Source of the DNA: Populus alba
Taxonomy: Eukaryota > Streptophyta > Magnoliopsida > Malpighiales > Salicaceae
Length of the DNA stretch: 64,000 nt
Reading direction: 5' to 3'
Assembly: GCF_005239225.2 (NCBI RefSeq)
Contig: NC_133284.1
Span: forward strand, 52,918,697-52,982,696
A program made the position numbers and the translations under genes. The notes under the pieces are model-generated. The model worked only from the letters and a program-made list of their open reading frames with translations, did not search any database and was not told the origin of the DNA. The first letter of the stretch is position 1, and every line of letters starts with the position of its first letter. Positions 34,177 through 46,650 of the stretch are shown in pieces.

Positions 34177-35242
34177 CAGTATTCTTTGATACTAGTTATT
34201 TATATATAATTTAACATCACTTAATCATCTTGCATTTAAGAAGAAATTCAAAGGAAAGGATAACCCTTATCTAGAGCTCCTGTGGTTCTTGCTCCCGAGA
34301 GAATTGGCTCCATTCCTGACAAATCTATTACCAAAAACCCAAGTTTCAACCAATCAATAACATCAACACCCATTTTAATTCAATGCAATAAGTTTTTTCT
34401 TAACCAATTTACTTGATGCAAGTTCTTATAATCAAAGTGACAGTATTCAGGATGAAGACAAGCAGAAGGGCATGTATTAATTTTATTTTTTAATGTTGAG
34501 CTTTTTTTATTAAATTTTATTTGTTAATATTGAATTAATTATAAATTAATTTTATATTTTTTTTATCATATAAAAAAAGCAAAGTAATCTCATCTTTTGA
34601 TACGGTGGTCCAAGATGCACCATGATATGGTTGTAGTTTTTTTTTTTTTTTTTTGCCTTTTTCTTTTTAAAATGTTATGTCCATGGTAAGGAATCCTTGG
34701 TTCCCAACAGCAACTGTGGCTGAGTCAACGGTTGCGTAAAAAAAAAAATCTCTAAACTCCACCGAAAGTAGTGGAGCGTTAGAATTTTTAAAAGACAAAA
34801 CAGGGACAAGTGGGAGACGAAGAAAAAGACAAAAGTAGGTGTTCTAAGATACATCATATATATGACAATAATAAAACAACCGTTTAAAAACAAAATTCAC
34901 ATAGTGCAATTTACATAGTACAATTTAAAAATAAAAAAAAACAAAATCCACCTTATTTTTTTTATTTCAACCTTTTCTATTAACATGTTTCATAATTGGT
35001 CATGGTATTTTGTTTTGATTTTCTCTATGTTTGTCTTCTTCTACAGTTAAAAAACATAAAGTTTTTAGGTTTGAGCTTTGTCGCGTAAAATATTTTAATG
35101 TAGACGGAAGCTAAAAACATCAATAATTAAAAAAACACAATTTTTAATGAATGAAAATGAACTGCAAGTATGAACTTTTTAAATTTACAAGTTTATTTTT
35201 TTTTAAATAAATAATAATAAAGTCTATAATAATAATAATAAT
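34177..35242. other. No gene recognised
   Basis: AT-rich intergenic DNA with poly-T at 34637-34655 and a (TAA)n run ending at about 35244. Small ORFs only. Confidence 0.5.
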
Positions 35243-36144
35243 AATAGTTATAAAATCCGAGCCGGTAGTTGACCCGGCAAAATGACCGGGTCATGGGTTT
35301 TGTGGGACAACCCGAGTCAACCCCTCTTCTTGAATATAAAGATTAAAGAAATCAAACTGATACATCATCTCTATACCGCAAAACCCAGTGATGAATTGCT
35401 TACCTTTTCCTATCCATTTTTAGCATAAGCAGCTGAATGAAAAAATAAAATACCTGTGTAACTAAAATTTAAGCAGTAGAACAAATATAGAATGTATTAG
35501 CTTCCAACAAATCCAAAAGATTCCTTAAAATCACAATAAATCATAAAACATAAGAAAAAAAATGAAGAATGAAACCGACAACAACAAAGTTCATGTTTGC
35601 AAATCATATCAGAGAAACATGTTTCTCTTCATAGGTGACTAAAGGATGGTTGTCAAATGAATACTTTTTTTCAGTTACTTGTTCCAATCCGAAGAAGAGC
35701 TTAAAAAGCATGGAAAAAGGAGTGAATCATTCAAAATCTGCAGCAATTGTTTGCAATAGGAAATCTCAACAATGAAAAAATAAGCAGTGTAAGGAAAATA
35801 GAGCACCTGTAGAAATAAACACCCATTTCTCCGATGAAATCTCAACCAATTATTTGTTTTGCAAAAGATAACAGAGAAGGAAATTAGGGGCGGGCTGCTC
35901 TTCTCAGAAAATTAGGGCAGAGACTAATTAATTAGTTGTTCAACTTTCGTTTTGCTGCCAGCGACTCAAAGGAAAGTTAATGTATATATATGCCGGGTCT
36001 CGCCCCGGTTTGACCGGGTCACGGGTTGACCCACCAGGTCGACCGGGTTTGACCGGTTTTTTGCGCAAGCCGGTTTTTAACCTTGCCCGGACCGGTCCAG
36101 CCACCGGGTCGACCCGCCGGGCCGGTCCGGGTTTAATAACTGTG
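35243..36144. mobile_element. hAT-like TIR element H1 (non-autonomous)
   Basis: Left end aatagttataaaatccgagc; right end, read as reverse complement, cacagttattaaacccggac. These are imperfect terminal inverted repeats of the same family as H2 and H3, each followed inward by a GC-rich block rich in gggttgaccc. Interior about 0.7 kb without coding potential. No clear target duplication; the left side lies in a (TAA)n tract. Confidence 0.55.
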
Positions 36145-36238
36145 ACAAAGATCATGCATATCACATACGTCCCGGGTCGACCCGCCGGGCCGATCCGGGT
36201 TTAATAACTGTGACAAAGACCATGCATATCACATACGT
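36103..36238. repeat. 68-bp tandem duplication spanning the H1 end and its flank
   Basis: Units 36103-36170 and 36171-36238 each contain the H1 terminus (cgggtttaataactgtg) plus the same flank catgcatatcacatacgt, differing by a few bases. Confidence 0.85.
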
Positions 36239-36286
36239 TGATTTAATTGAACCATTAAAGAAGAAGGAAAAGGAGAGCAGACAAAT

Positions 36287-38298
36287 CATAGTTTTGAAAC
36301 CCGACCCGGTCATTGACCCGGTCGACCTTCTGGGTCACGGGTCAGGTGGGTTGACCCGGGTTAACACGGGTCAACCCAAAAAAACCTATATAAAAAAAAA
36401 AAACATAATTAATTACAATACAACACTTACTTAAACCAAATTTAAATTATAAACCAACAACATAAATGAATTGTTAAACCAAACTCTAAATTACTCAATT
36501 TTTTCCTCTACACTTTTGCATGGTGAGCATTGCCTTCAAATTTTATGGTCTCATGATTGATGTTGAAGCAATGGTGATAATGCTGATAACTAGACCATGC
36601 TGAAATGAACTTTTCAATATTGCCCATCTAAGAAGGTTAGTTTGATACTGGCATAATAATTACAAGAGATTAACTAGGGAAAGTTACTCTCTTGATTGCC
36701 TTCTGAACATTTTTATATTACATCTTACATCAAGCAGTTATCCTTCATATAAAGCTAATTTCCAGTACCACCTGCTTAAAGAAACAGCAGACTAGGAGAT
36801 TGAGTTGGAAAGGAATAAAAAAAAGAAATCATGTATAGGTTTTACTGCAAAGGATTATATATTTGTTACGAATCCAGAGCGGATGAGAAATGCTAACAAC
36901 TTAGGCGTTTGTCAGCAATTCAGATCCTGAACCTCGGATCTAATGGTATATCAGGTTCTTTCCCTTATGATGAACTCTCCGAACTCAAGAACTTAACCAT
37001 CCTTTTTCTTCAATCCAACAACTTCTCTGGCCCATTGCCTTCAAATTTCTCAGTCTGGAATAATCTCACAATTCTTAATATTTCCAATAATGGCTTCAAT
37101 GGGAGCTTTCCTCCTTCAATATCAAATTTGACTCACCTCACATCTTTGAACCTTGCTAACAACTTCCTTTCAGGCAATATTCCTGATATAAATGTCTCTA
37201 GTTTGCAACAGCTAGAATTAGCCAACAATAATTTTACTGGAAGTATGCCCAAGTCTCTTCAAAGATTTCCAAGTTCTGCATTTTCTGGTAACAATCTTTC
37301 ATCAGAAAATGCCCTTCCCCCTGCTCTTGTTTCTAATACGTTGCAGATATATACTTTCAAGTGAAGAACGATGAAGACATTTTGCAAACACTTACTACAG
37401 AAAATGAGATACATGAGCAGCAGATTAAGGTAGAAATATGAACAAACAACACAAACTCGTCAAATGAACAAATCAGACGCCTTTATTTCTCTAAAATTCC
37501 TCTTCGTTAATCACTAATTACAAAAACAACACAAACAAACCTCGAATAATTAAGTTCATAAAACATGCTAGAAACAGAGACCGTGTTGTTTGTTTGCATA
37601 GAAACAGAGACTGTTGCTCAAAATCATAAAGAAAAGAAACATAGAAATCATGCCAGGATGGTTGAATGATTATGTAGCAGTTGTATGAATCGACAGAGAG
37701 TTCATCAAGAAGTGATGAAGAACACAGACGAATTGAATTGATGAAGAAAATACAGACACTGTAGCAGCAATCGGGTTAGAGAAACATACCTGAGGGCTGA
37801 GGTTTCTTCTTCTGCGAAATCGATTGAAGAACCCAGAAGTATGAACTTGAATCGCAGCGAGTGAAGAAACACAGAAGTATGAACTTGAAACTGAAATTGA
37901 TGCCAGAACCTAGAAATGAGAAAACGCGAAGAATAAACAAAACAGAGAGTGAAAGAAGGAGATTCAAACCTTTTTCGCAGAGATCAATGGTTAATTCGTT
38001 CTTCTTCTGCTTCGTTCAATTCGGGCGACACAGATTAGGTCTTCGTTCTTCGTTCGATTGCTTCGTTCTTCTTCTGCTTTGCTTTCCGGTGCGATTGTAT
38101 ATTTTAGAGTCATTAAACAGCGTCGTTTAATGACAGGGGGAGTAAAAAAAAATAGTGGCCGGGTCGACCCACCGGGTGGACCGGATTTGATCGGGCCAAT
38201 TCCCAAGCGGGTTTTGGCCTCCACCCGGACCGGTTCCATGCCCGGGTCGGCCGGGTCCCGGGTCGACCCGCCGGGCCGGTCCGGGTTTAAAAACTATG
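36287..38298. mobile_element. hAT-like Pack-type TIR element H2 carrying a captured gene fragment
   Basis: It starts catagttttgaaacccg and ends cgggtttaaaaactatg, so the terminal inverted repeats match with one difference over 17 bp. It is flanked by a perfect 8-bp duplication agacaaat (36279-36286 and 38299-38306). Eight-base duplications fit the hAT superfamily. No transposase is present. The 2.0-kb interior holds an LRR receptor-kinase exon (36899-37364) and possible second exon-like DNA (37347-37434), so it is a gene-capturing non-autonomous transposon. Confidence 0.8.
36899..37364 (+). pseudogene. Captured LRR receptor-like kinase exon inside H2
   Basis: The open frame encodes about four plant extracellular LRRs (consensus LxxLxLxxNxxSGxxP): LNLGSNGISGSFP, LFLQSNNFSGPLP, LNISNNGFNGSFP, LNLANNFLSGNIP, then a capping piece QRFPSSAFSGNN. 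It matches the ectodomain of the probable inactive receptor kinases related to At4g23740 (recognised from memory). There is no start codon, signal peptide, transmembrane segment or kinase domain. The fragment begins after an AG at about 36898 that could be a splice acceptor, and leaves the gene after ALPPAL to end at a stop at 37362. It is an exon fragment carried by the transposon. Confidence 0.75.
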
Positions 38299-38568
38299 AG
38301 ACAAATAATTGCAGCCATATTACCTGTTTAGCATGTTTTTCAAATTCCAATGCCAAACTAATCATCAGACCCATCATCACCATCATCACCATCATCTTCC
38401 TTCTCCTTCTTCCCAACCATTATTTCGGGTCCACGTTCTGTAAGTGCTGATTGGTGCAGAGCAATGTGTTTTCATTTGGTATTCAATTTCATAAACATTA
38501 CTTTACTCTCAAATTAAATTGCTACAATTATATTATACCCTTAACCAAACTACTAGTTTACTATTCCT

Positions 38569-39289
38569 CATAGTTATCAGACTAGATTCGAAGGTTCACC
38601 GGTCAAGACCTGGGTTATATGGGTTGACCCGGGGCAACCCAGAAAAAAATATATTTAAAATTGTAATATTTCATATGAAAAAATTAAGAAGCAATCAATG
38701 TGAATATAGGCTATACATATTATAAATAATGAAGTTTAAAAAAATATTTGGAAAGTATTTTAAACCAAATATATTTGTGAATATATTTTTTTTATCATAC
38801 ATTGAAAATATACTATGTTAGTATGTTTATCTTTTCAAGTTAAAGTATTCAAACCAAAAAGGTTTTTTTATCAGACATTGAAAAAAAATAACTTTTTTCT
38901 TGTGAATATAGAGTATATATACTAAAGGGTTTCAGATCCTACATTGAATAAATAATTTTTTTCTTGTGAAGATAGAATATATATACTAAAGGGTTTCGGA
39001 TCTCACATTGGAAAAATAGAGCATTCTTTTAGTATTTGTGTAGTGAACTTTGAATAGGGTTACTAATCAACTAAAATATATTTTTTAAAAAAAGATGAGT
39101 CACTGGCTAGAAGAAAAAACACATTTTAAAAAAAAAAATCGGGTCTCAACCAGGTTTTGCTAGGTCGCCAAGGTCATGGGTCAACCCAGCAGATCAACCA
39201 TGTTTTTGTTTATCCCAATCTTTTACCTTATGTAGACCTATTCAGCCATCAAATCAACCCACCAGACCAGTCTAGATTTAATAATTATG
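38569..39289. mobile_element. hAT-like TIR element H3 (721 bp, non-autonomous)
   Basis: It starts catagttatcagactagatt; the reverse complement of its right end is cataattattaaatctagac. A perfect 8-bp duplication ctattcct flanks it (38561-38568 and 39290-39297). The termini and GC-rich subterminal blocks match H1 and H2. The interior is AT-rich, with an internally repeated block (agaktatatatactaaaggg at about 38910 and 38970). No coding capacity. Confidence 0.8.
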
Positions 39290-39498
39290 CTATTCCTATC
39301 TAGCTATTGTATCCTTTTAGCAAGAGTCATTGCTAATTATTATAATCCATTAGTAGTCCATTAAAACTAGTTCTTGACAACTTCACTCACTACTTCTACT
39401 TCATTTGTAGCATACGTGAGTCATTATCCATTTTCAATTTCATTCCAAATCACTTTCTTTTGATAAATCAATTTATAAAATATTTTTACAAAACCTCC

Positions 39499-39840
39499 TG
39501 TTGAAGAATAAGGAGGAGGATGTAAAGTTGTTAAAAGAAAAAGGATGATTAGTTATTTTTCTTGTTTTACAACTATAGTAAGTTATGCATTCTTTTCTTT
39601 ATAACCACCTTGTTAAACATGCTGCTGGTGTGGGAATAATTTCCTTTTACATGGGAAAGGCTGACTCATCAGCCTTGATACTTGTATATATATATTCCTT
39701 CTGTTTCTGCATTGTAATTAGAACGAGACAATCAGAATAATAAGATTGCATTGGAGAGTTAACAGCCAAAACATCTTTGTTCTCTATTTCTCTTCTTTTC
39801 CTTTGGTTTTCAGCCTTTACAACCCTCAGCATGTCTTTCA
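39499..39840 (+). repeat. 5' LTR of Copia 1
   Basis: TGTTGAAGAATAAGGAGGAG ... ends tctttca, directly before the initiator-Met tRNA primer site (39841-39852). Confidence 0.9.
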
Positions 39841-39852
39841 TGGTATCAGAGC
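39841..39852 (+). other. Primer binding site (tRNA-iMet) of Copia 1
   Basis: tggtatcagagc, the usual plant copia site, adjacent to the 5' LTR. Confidence 0.9.
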
Positions 39853-39871
39853 TTCGGTTATTTAACTAGCA

Positions 39872-42800
39872 ATGGAAAAAGATGTTGAAAATCAACAATC
39901 ACCACCATTTACTGCAAAATCAACCTCACGTTTCCATAACCTCTCTGAACCAAACAATCCATACAGACTTGATCATTGAGATACGTTAGTTCTTGGTTTG
40001 GTGACTGATCTCTTAACTACAGAAAACTATGTTACTTGGGCAAGAGCCATGAAGAGGGCCCTTAGAGCCAAGAACAAACTTGGTTTTGTTGATGGCAGTA
40101 TCACAAAACCTTCAGATCCCAATGATCCTTTTCTAGAAGCGTGGGAAAGATGCAATGATATGATTGTTTCATGGATTCACAACTTTGTAAGTTATTCATT
40201 AAAGTCTTCTTTCATTCTTTTCGACAATGCATATGATATTTGGAATGAGCTTTGTGAGAGACTTACCTAGCAAAATAGTCCACGAATATTTCAACTAAAA
40301 GGTGCTCTACCCAACTTAACTTAGGGAAATGATTTAGTTAATGTTTATTATGGAAAGCTGAAAACAATTTGGGATGAGTTAACCTTTCATTGTCCCATGC
40401 CAAAGTGTTCTTGTGGACAGATGAAAATGCTGATTGATCGATACCAACAAGATTGTGTAATCCAGTTTTTCATGGGTCTAAATGAAACATATTCCAATGT
40501 AAGGGATCATATCATGTTAATAAATCCCATACCACAAGTCAGTAAATTTTTTTCTCTTATTCAACAGCAGGAAAAACAACACCAAATGTTATCTCGTACA
40601 TCTACTCCTGAATCAATGGCTTTTCTTGCCAAAAACACATCCACAACCTTCAGGTCATTTAACAGACCCTACTATCCATACTGAAAAATTCAATGGCATC
40701 TCTTAGAAGATTGTTTTAAAGCAGGAAATGCCACACCACCTACTTGCAGCCATTGTCATATGAGTGGCCATCTGGCAGAAAAATGTTACAAGTTATTAGA
40801 CTATCCTCCTATTCATAAATTGCATAACAAGGAAAGACGATCAAATATGCATACTAGACAATTCAATGTCATTATAGCTGAAGATTTTCCCAAAAATCAA
40901 GTTGACAAGATGAATTTGATTTCAAATCAGTATTAGAAAATCTTGCAGTTGCTTCATGAGAAACAAAATCCAACAGGCACTCCTCCAATGGCTAATTTTA
41001 CGAGTCTACCATCAATGTCTGGTATCACAACTTGCCTCTCTACTTACTCTCATAAATCTTTTGATATTAATAATGTTCATTGGATCATAGACACAGGAGC
41101 TCCAGATCATACGATCTGCAGCACCATATTTTTTTACAAAAATAACAGCTATTGTGTCCTATAATGTTAAACTTCCAAATGGTCAAGAGGTTCCAGTCAC
41201 ACACATAGGCACTGTCAAACTCTCCACATTAATCACTCTTGAGAATGTTTTGTGTGTTCCTTTTTTCACTTTCAATCTCCTTTCGACTCCTACATTAACC
41301 AGAAATGTCTTCTGTTGTTTTGTTTTCCTTTCCACTGCTTGTTTTCTGCAGGACCTCATGTCATAGACAACGATTGGATTGGGTGAAATGAAGAATGGTC
41401 TCTACCATCTTAAGCATGTTGAAGTATCTCCAGATGCCTTGATGTGCACACTATCCAAGTATTTCGACAATAATCGTTTGCATTCTGTTTGTACCACAAA
41501 TATCAATCATCGTTTTGGCTTATGGCATTATCGCCTAGGCCATATTTCCAATTCCAGATTACAATTGATTAGAGATCCTGTTGTAATCCAAACCACACGT
41601 TCTACTATTAACATAGCTTCTTGTTTGATTTGTCCTTTGGCAAGGCATCATAGACTTCCTTTTGATCAAAACCTACATAAATCTTCTTCCAATTTTGAAC
41701 TTCATTGTGATCTATGGGGGCCATGTTCTGCTGCAGCTTATGATGGAAGTAGATACTTCTTAACCATTGTTGATGACTTGTCTCGTAGTAAATGGTTATA
41801 TTTGCTCAGATATAACTCAGACACACGGAAATTTATAAAATCATTTTGCAACCTTATTCACACTCAATTTGGAGCCAAGGTTAAGTATCTAAGAAGTGAC
41901 AATGGAGCTGAATTTCACATGTAAGATTTTTTCCATAAAAATGGCATCATTCACCAAAGAGCCTGTGTAGAAACTCCCCAACAGAATGGGATAGTTGAGA
42001 GAAAACATTAACATATCTTAAATGTTGCTAGAGCTCTTAGATTCCAAGCTAATTTACCTCTTGAGTTCTGGCATGATTGTGTCCTCACTGCCACATACAT
42101 TATCAACCGCATTCCTACTCCTCTACTACAAAATAAAACACCTTATGAAGCAATTTTCCATACTGATCCCACATATCATCACCTGCGAGTGTTTGGATGT
42201 CTTTGCTTTGCAACCACCATAGGTGAGGGCAGAAGGAAATTTGATTCTTGAGCAAGAAGGTGTGCTTTTATTGGTTATCCTTTTAGAGTCAAAGGCTATA
42301 AATTGGTAGATTTAGAAACATATGAAATCCTTTTGTCTAGAGATGTGGTATTTCACGAACAAATTTTCCCTTTCAAACTACCTATACCCCAACCTCTCCA
42401 TTCTGATACACTACTTCCTCTGGCTCAACCTCAACCATTTGATTCTGGTTATTTTCCTATTTTAGAACCTTCACAACATCCCATTCTTGATACTTCTTCC
42501 CCACCTACCACTTCCATCAATTTATCTTCAGGCACAAATATTTTCCCTGACACACATGATCAATATCTTTAGCCTGAATCACAATCATCGGATTTTGTTT
42601 CTTTTTCACCTCACATACCACAAACTCCTACCCCTCACCTTTATGTTCGCAAATCTGCTAGGCCAAAACAGGCTCCCAAATACTTACAGGATTTTCATTG
42701 TCAATTGGCTTCTTTCAATTCATCCAATCCAATCCAAAACACAACAGCTGAGGCTCCTTCAGGTAATGCAATTCATTTGAGTAAATATCTTTCATACAAT

Positions 42801-44412
42801 ACATTCTCTTTACCATTTGAAGTCTTCTCTACTTCCATTTCTTCTCACACCGAACCCGCAAACCTATGCTCAAGCTGTTAATGACCCTCATTGGTGCATG
42901 GCCATGAAGGATGAATTGAAAGCTTTAGAGGCTAACCAGACATGGATCTTGACTGATCTGCCTGCTGGAAAAAGACCTATTGCCTGCAAATATGTCTATA
43001 AGATAAAATACAATTCTGATGGTAGTATTGAAAGATATAAGGCAAGGTTAGTGGCCAAAGGTTACACCTAAGAAGAAGGTATTGACTATCACGAATCTTT
43101 CTCTCCCGTTGCTAAACTTATTACATTACGTTGTCTCCTAGCCATAGCAGTTGTGAAAGGTTGGGGCCTGTATCAGTTTGACGTCAACAACCCTTTTCTT
43201 CATGGCGACTTACATGAAGAAATATACATGAAACGTCCTCCTGGGTACACTCAAGGTCGTTCTCATCAAGTTTGCAGACTTCTTAAGAGTCTTTACTGGT
43301 TAAAGCAGGCCTCACGACAATGGTACTCAAAATTATCTACCTCTTTACTTAAGTTCTGTTTTTATCAGTCCAAGGTAGATTATAGTTTGTTCATCAAAGA
43401 AGACAATCGATCGTTCACAGCCCTACTAGTATATGTTGATGATATTGTTGTAGCAAGTGACTCTCCTGCTGTTATCGAAGATATTAAAGTATTTTTCAAC
43501 AATCAATTCAAAATCAAAGACTTGGGACAGTTGAGGTATTTTCTAGGACTTGAAATTGCCAGAACTTCACAAGGAATATAGATTTGTCAAAGGAAATATG
43601 CTTTAGATATTCTAGCTAACTTTGGCATTCTCGGCTCTCGACCTTCTAAGCTTCCTATGGATCAAAACTTAAAGCTTAGTAAAGAGGAGGGCACCCTTCT
43701 ATTTGATTCTACCTATTACAAGCAGCTCGTTGGAAAACTTTTATACTTGACCATTACAAGGCTAGACATTTCCTATAGTGTTCAAATTCTCATTCAATTT
43801 ATGGATCATCCTACTGATTTTCACTTAGCTGCAGCCTTCAAGATCTTGAAATACATCAAAGGAGCTTTAGACCAGGGTCTCTTCTTTTCTTCAGAAGATA
43901 ACCTAGACATCATGACATATTGTGATTCAGACTGGGCATCTTATCCTGATACCAGACATTCTGTTTTTGGTTTCTACATCTTCCTTGGTTCATCCTTAAT
44001 CTCTTGGAAATCCAAGAAGCAATTAGTGGTCTCTCGATCGTCAGCAGAAGCTGAGTATCACACCATGGCCATCACTAGCTCAGAAATAACTTGGTTGTGT
44101 TTTCTTCTAATAGATCTTCGAATCCATCATCCTCACCCCGCTGCATTACATTGTGACAACCAAGCTGCATTGCATATTGCTTCGAATCCTTTTTTCCATG
44201 AAAGAACCAAGCATATTGAGTTAGATTGTCACCTTATTCGTGATGACAAAATCCAAGCAGGTGTCTTATGGACTGCCTATGTCTCTAACAAATGTCAATT
44301 GGCAGATGTGTTCACAAAAGCATTACCTGCCTATCTATTATCTTCTCATATGTCCAAGATGGGCATTGTCAACTACTATGCTCCATCTTGCGGGGGGAAT
44401 GTTGAAGAATAA
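39872..44412 (+). pseudogene. Copia 1 gag-pol (multiple stops and frameshifts)
   Basis: ATG at 39872. A TGA at 39977 and more stops split gag. A CCHC zinc knuckle (CSHCHMSGHLAEKC, about 40747) precedes the aspartic protease (WIIDTGAPDHT, Asp codon at 41090). Next come the pre-integrase motif (HYRLGHISNSRL), the integrase core (HCDLWGP; VDDLSRSKW; RSDNGAEF, stop at 41922) and RT ([18 protein letters not shown] at 43432-43443). The RNase H region has CDSDWASYPDTR, SSAEAEYHTMA and DNQAALHIA. Stops at about 43069 and 43579 interrupt RT; the last frame ends at 44412, inside the LTR start. All domains are present in Copia order but the reading frame is broken many times, so it is defective. Confidence 0.88.
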
Positions 44413-44739
44413 GGAGGAGGATGTAAAGTTGTTAAAAGAAAAGGGATGATTAGTTATTTTTCTCGTTTCACAGCTATAGTCAGTTATGCATTCTTTTCTT
44501 TATAACCACCCTGTTAAACATGTTGCTGGTGTGTGAATAAATTCCTTTTGCATAGGAAAGGCTGACTCATCAGCCTTGATACTTGTATATATATTCCTTT
44601 TGTTTCTGCATTGTAATTGCAACCAGACAATCAAAATAATAAGATTGCATTGGAGAGTTAACAGCCATAACGTCTTTGTTCTCTATTTCTCTTCTTTTCC
44701 TTTAGTTTTCAACCTCTGCAACCCTCAACATTTCTTTCA
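44400..44739 (+). repeat. 3' LTR of Copia 1
   Basis: Aligned base by base with 39499-39840; about 93 percent identical by eye. Confidence 0.9.
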
Positions 44740-45508
44740 CCTTCATTTCATATATTCGCAAACATCACATATAAGCAAATTAATTTAAACTTAGCAAGTG
44801 TTATATCTTCTTTTAAAGATTGTAATACATATAGTTGAGGCAATTACATTTTTTTGGAGTTATAAACTAATTTCAATTACATTTGCAATCATATATTATT
44901 CATCTGGTAATTTCTTTTATAGAATTTATAATAAACTCTAAAAAAAATTATTTTGAAAAACAAAGTTGATGGACATAACCACGGGCATGCTAATATTATA
45001 AGTTTAAATATCGTAATTTTAGTTATATTTTAATAAATTATCAATTATGTGTCCAAGTATTTTGATTTTTAGATTGAAAATTTTTTATATAAAAAAAAGG
45101 GTAGAAAAAGCTTGTATATTTAGTTTTTGTAAAGTGCGGGCTTTGAAGTGTGGACTCTTGGGAGATCTAAAAGACCCTGCAACTAGATTTGTTTGTTTGC
45201 AACCTGACACGGCAATTCTAGTTTTGCCTTTGAAAATGAATTTCTAATACCTTTTTCCATGAAAAAGTATTGACCTTCATAAATAGAAATAGAATTCATC
45301 AATTATTTTGTTTGTAGAACATGAATGAGAAAGAAACGTCAAGATATAAACTTAATTAATAAATATATAGTTGGTTTTGTTTTACAAGAAAGAATTTTTT
45401 TGTCCTAGAAAAGAGTAATTGAATTCTAGTTGAATAGAAACACGAAATTATTTATTCCTATACAAGATTAAGTCAAGATTAACCACTCATTTGTGTAAGG
45501 CAAGACCA

Positions 45509-45569
<61 letters not shown>

Positions 45570-46139
45570 TCCCCAACAACAAACAATTATTATTATTATT
45601 ATTTTAGGGGCCACCTAGTCCTTTGCTAGAAACTTTACATCCAAAAATTCCTTCACTGATCTTTTGCTCATTTTCAAACCGAAGAGTCCTGTACTAACAA
45701 AAGCTTTTTTATAGGATGCTATGTTTTCTTACCCACCTCACGAACATGATCATGAACACAAGCCTGAGATGTTTTCTTACCCACCTCACGAAAAAAAATC
45801 ACCGACTTTATTTGCATCCAATCTTTGGAGGTAATCTTGCAAATCAACATTGATTTCTCTTTGCTTGTTTCGTGGAGATAGGATCAGATTTTGAAAGCTG
45901 AATCTTGCATCAAAATTGAAAGGATGGCTGCTGGTCTTGGAGGGAGGCTGATTGAGTGAGCATGTTTGGCATAAAATCTGTAATGGATTCTGAGAGTTAA
46001 AGCCTGATTTCTTGTATCATGATTGTAGCTAACATATCATAGAACATTTTTCTCTCATTTTCTTGCCACCATGAGAATCAATTGGGATCTAAATTAGGCC
46101 CTAATATTGCACGAAGATCAGTCTTCCTTGCCCACAAAT
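44740..46139. other. No gene recognised; (ATT)n microsatellite
   Basis: A long (ATT)n lies at about 45508-45569, with a shorter one at 45588-45604. A direct repeat gttttcttacccacctcacg occurs at 45724 and 45770. No coding sequence is recognised. Confidence 0.6.
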
Positions 46140-46650
46140 CTGCAGAGCACATGAACAAAACGACGTTGTTTCCTTTGAATCTTCATCTTTTATTCTCCCG
46201 TCCTTTAATCAAAATGCATCGTTTCAATTAATTTGAAACAACGCCGTTTTAGGCCTTAGGGTTTCTTTTCTAATTAAACCAGGCCCATCTTCATATAAGT
46301 CCCTGTATTTAAGTGTTTTTTTCATTTCAGTCATTGGTCTATGAATCTTTCTTAACTAGGTCAATTTCATCCTTTTCCTCTTACTTTCTTTCAATTATAC
46401 CCCTTGCAGAATATGTCCTCTAAATTCTCTGCTTTATCCATTTCCGTGCTTTGGTACTTCAATTCTTCATTTTTAAGCCAAATTGCCTTCTAATTTCAAT
46501 TTTTTTTAATTTAATTTTCTAACTTGATTATTTGTTCCAAACTCATCTTTGAACCTCAATTTCTTTCAATTTTAGCTAATTTGAGCTCATTTCTCTTCAA
46601 CTCAGATCTCAATTATGACTTTAAAATTTACAAATTTTATTTTTGCTTGT
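46140..46650. repeat. LTR-like segment, opposite orientation to 29706-31370
   Basis: It contains aaaacgacgttgttt and aaacaacgccgtttta boxes followed by the reverse complements of the phrases seen at 30000-30400 (for example aagtccctgtattt). Probable solo or fragmentary LTR; ends not fixed. Confidence 0.35.

Larger units (their letters stand above)
39499..44739 (+). mobile_element. Copia retrotransposon 1 (old, degenerate)
   Basis: LTRs of about 340 bp (39499-39840, 44400-44739) with roughly two dozen substitutions and a 2-bp indel between them. Primer site tggtatcagagc at 39841; polypurine tract cggggggaa before the 3' LTR. Flanks are cctcc and ccttc, an imperfect 5-bp duplication. The order protease, integrase, RT, RNase H identifies Ty1/copia. 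Many stops make it non-autonomous. Confidence 0.92.

Noticed and set aside
45508..45604. (ATT)n as part of a CRISPR-like or satellite array
   Set aside because: Simple trinucleotide microsatellite without spacers.
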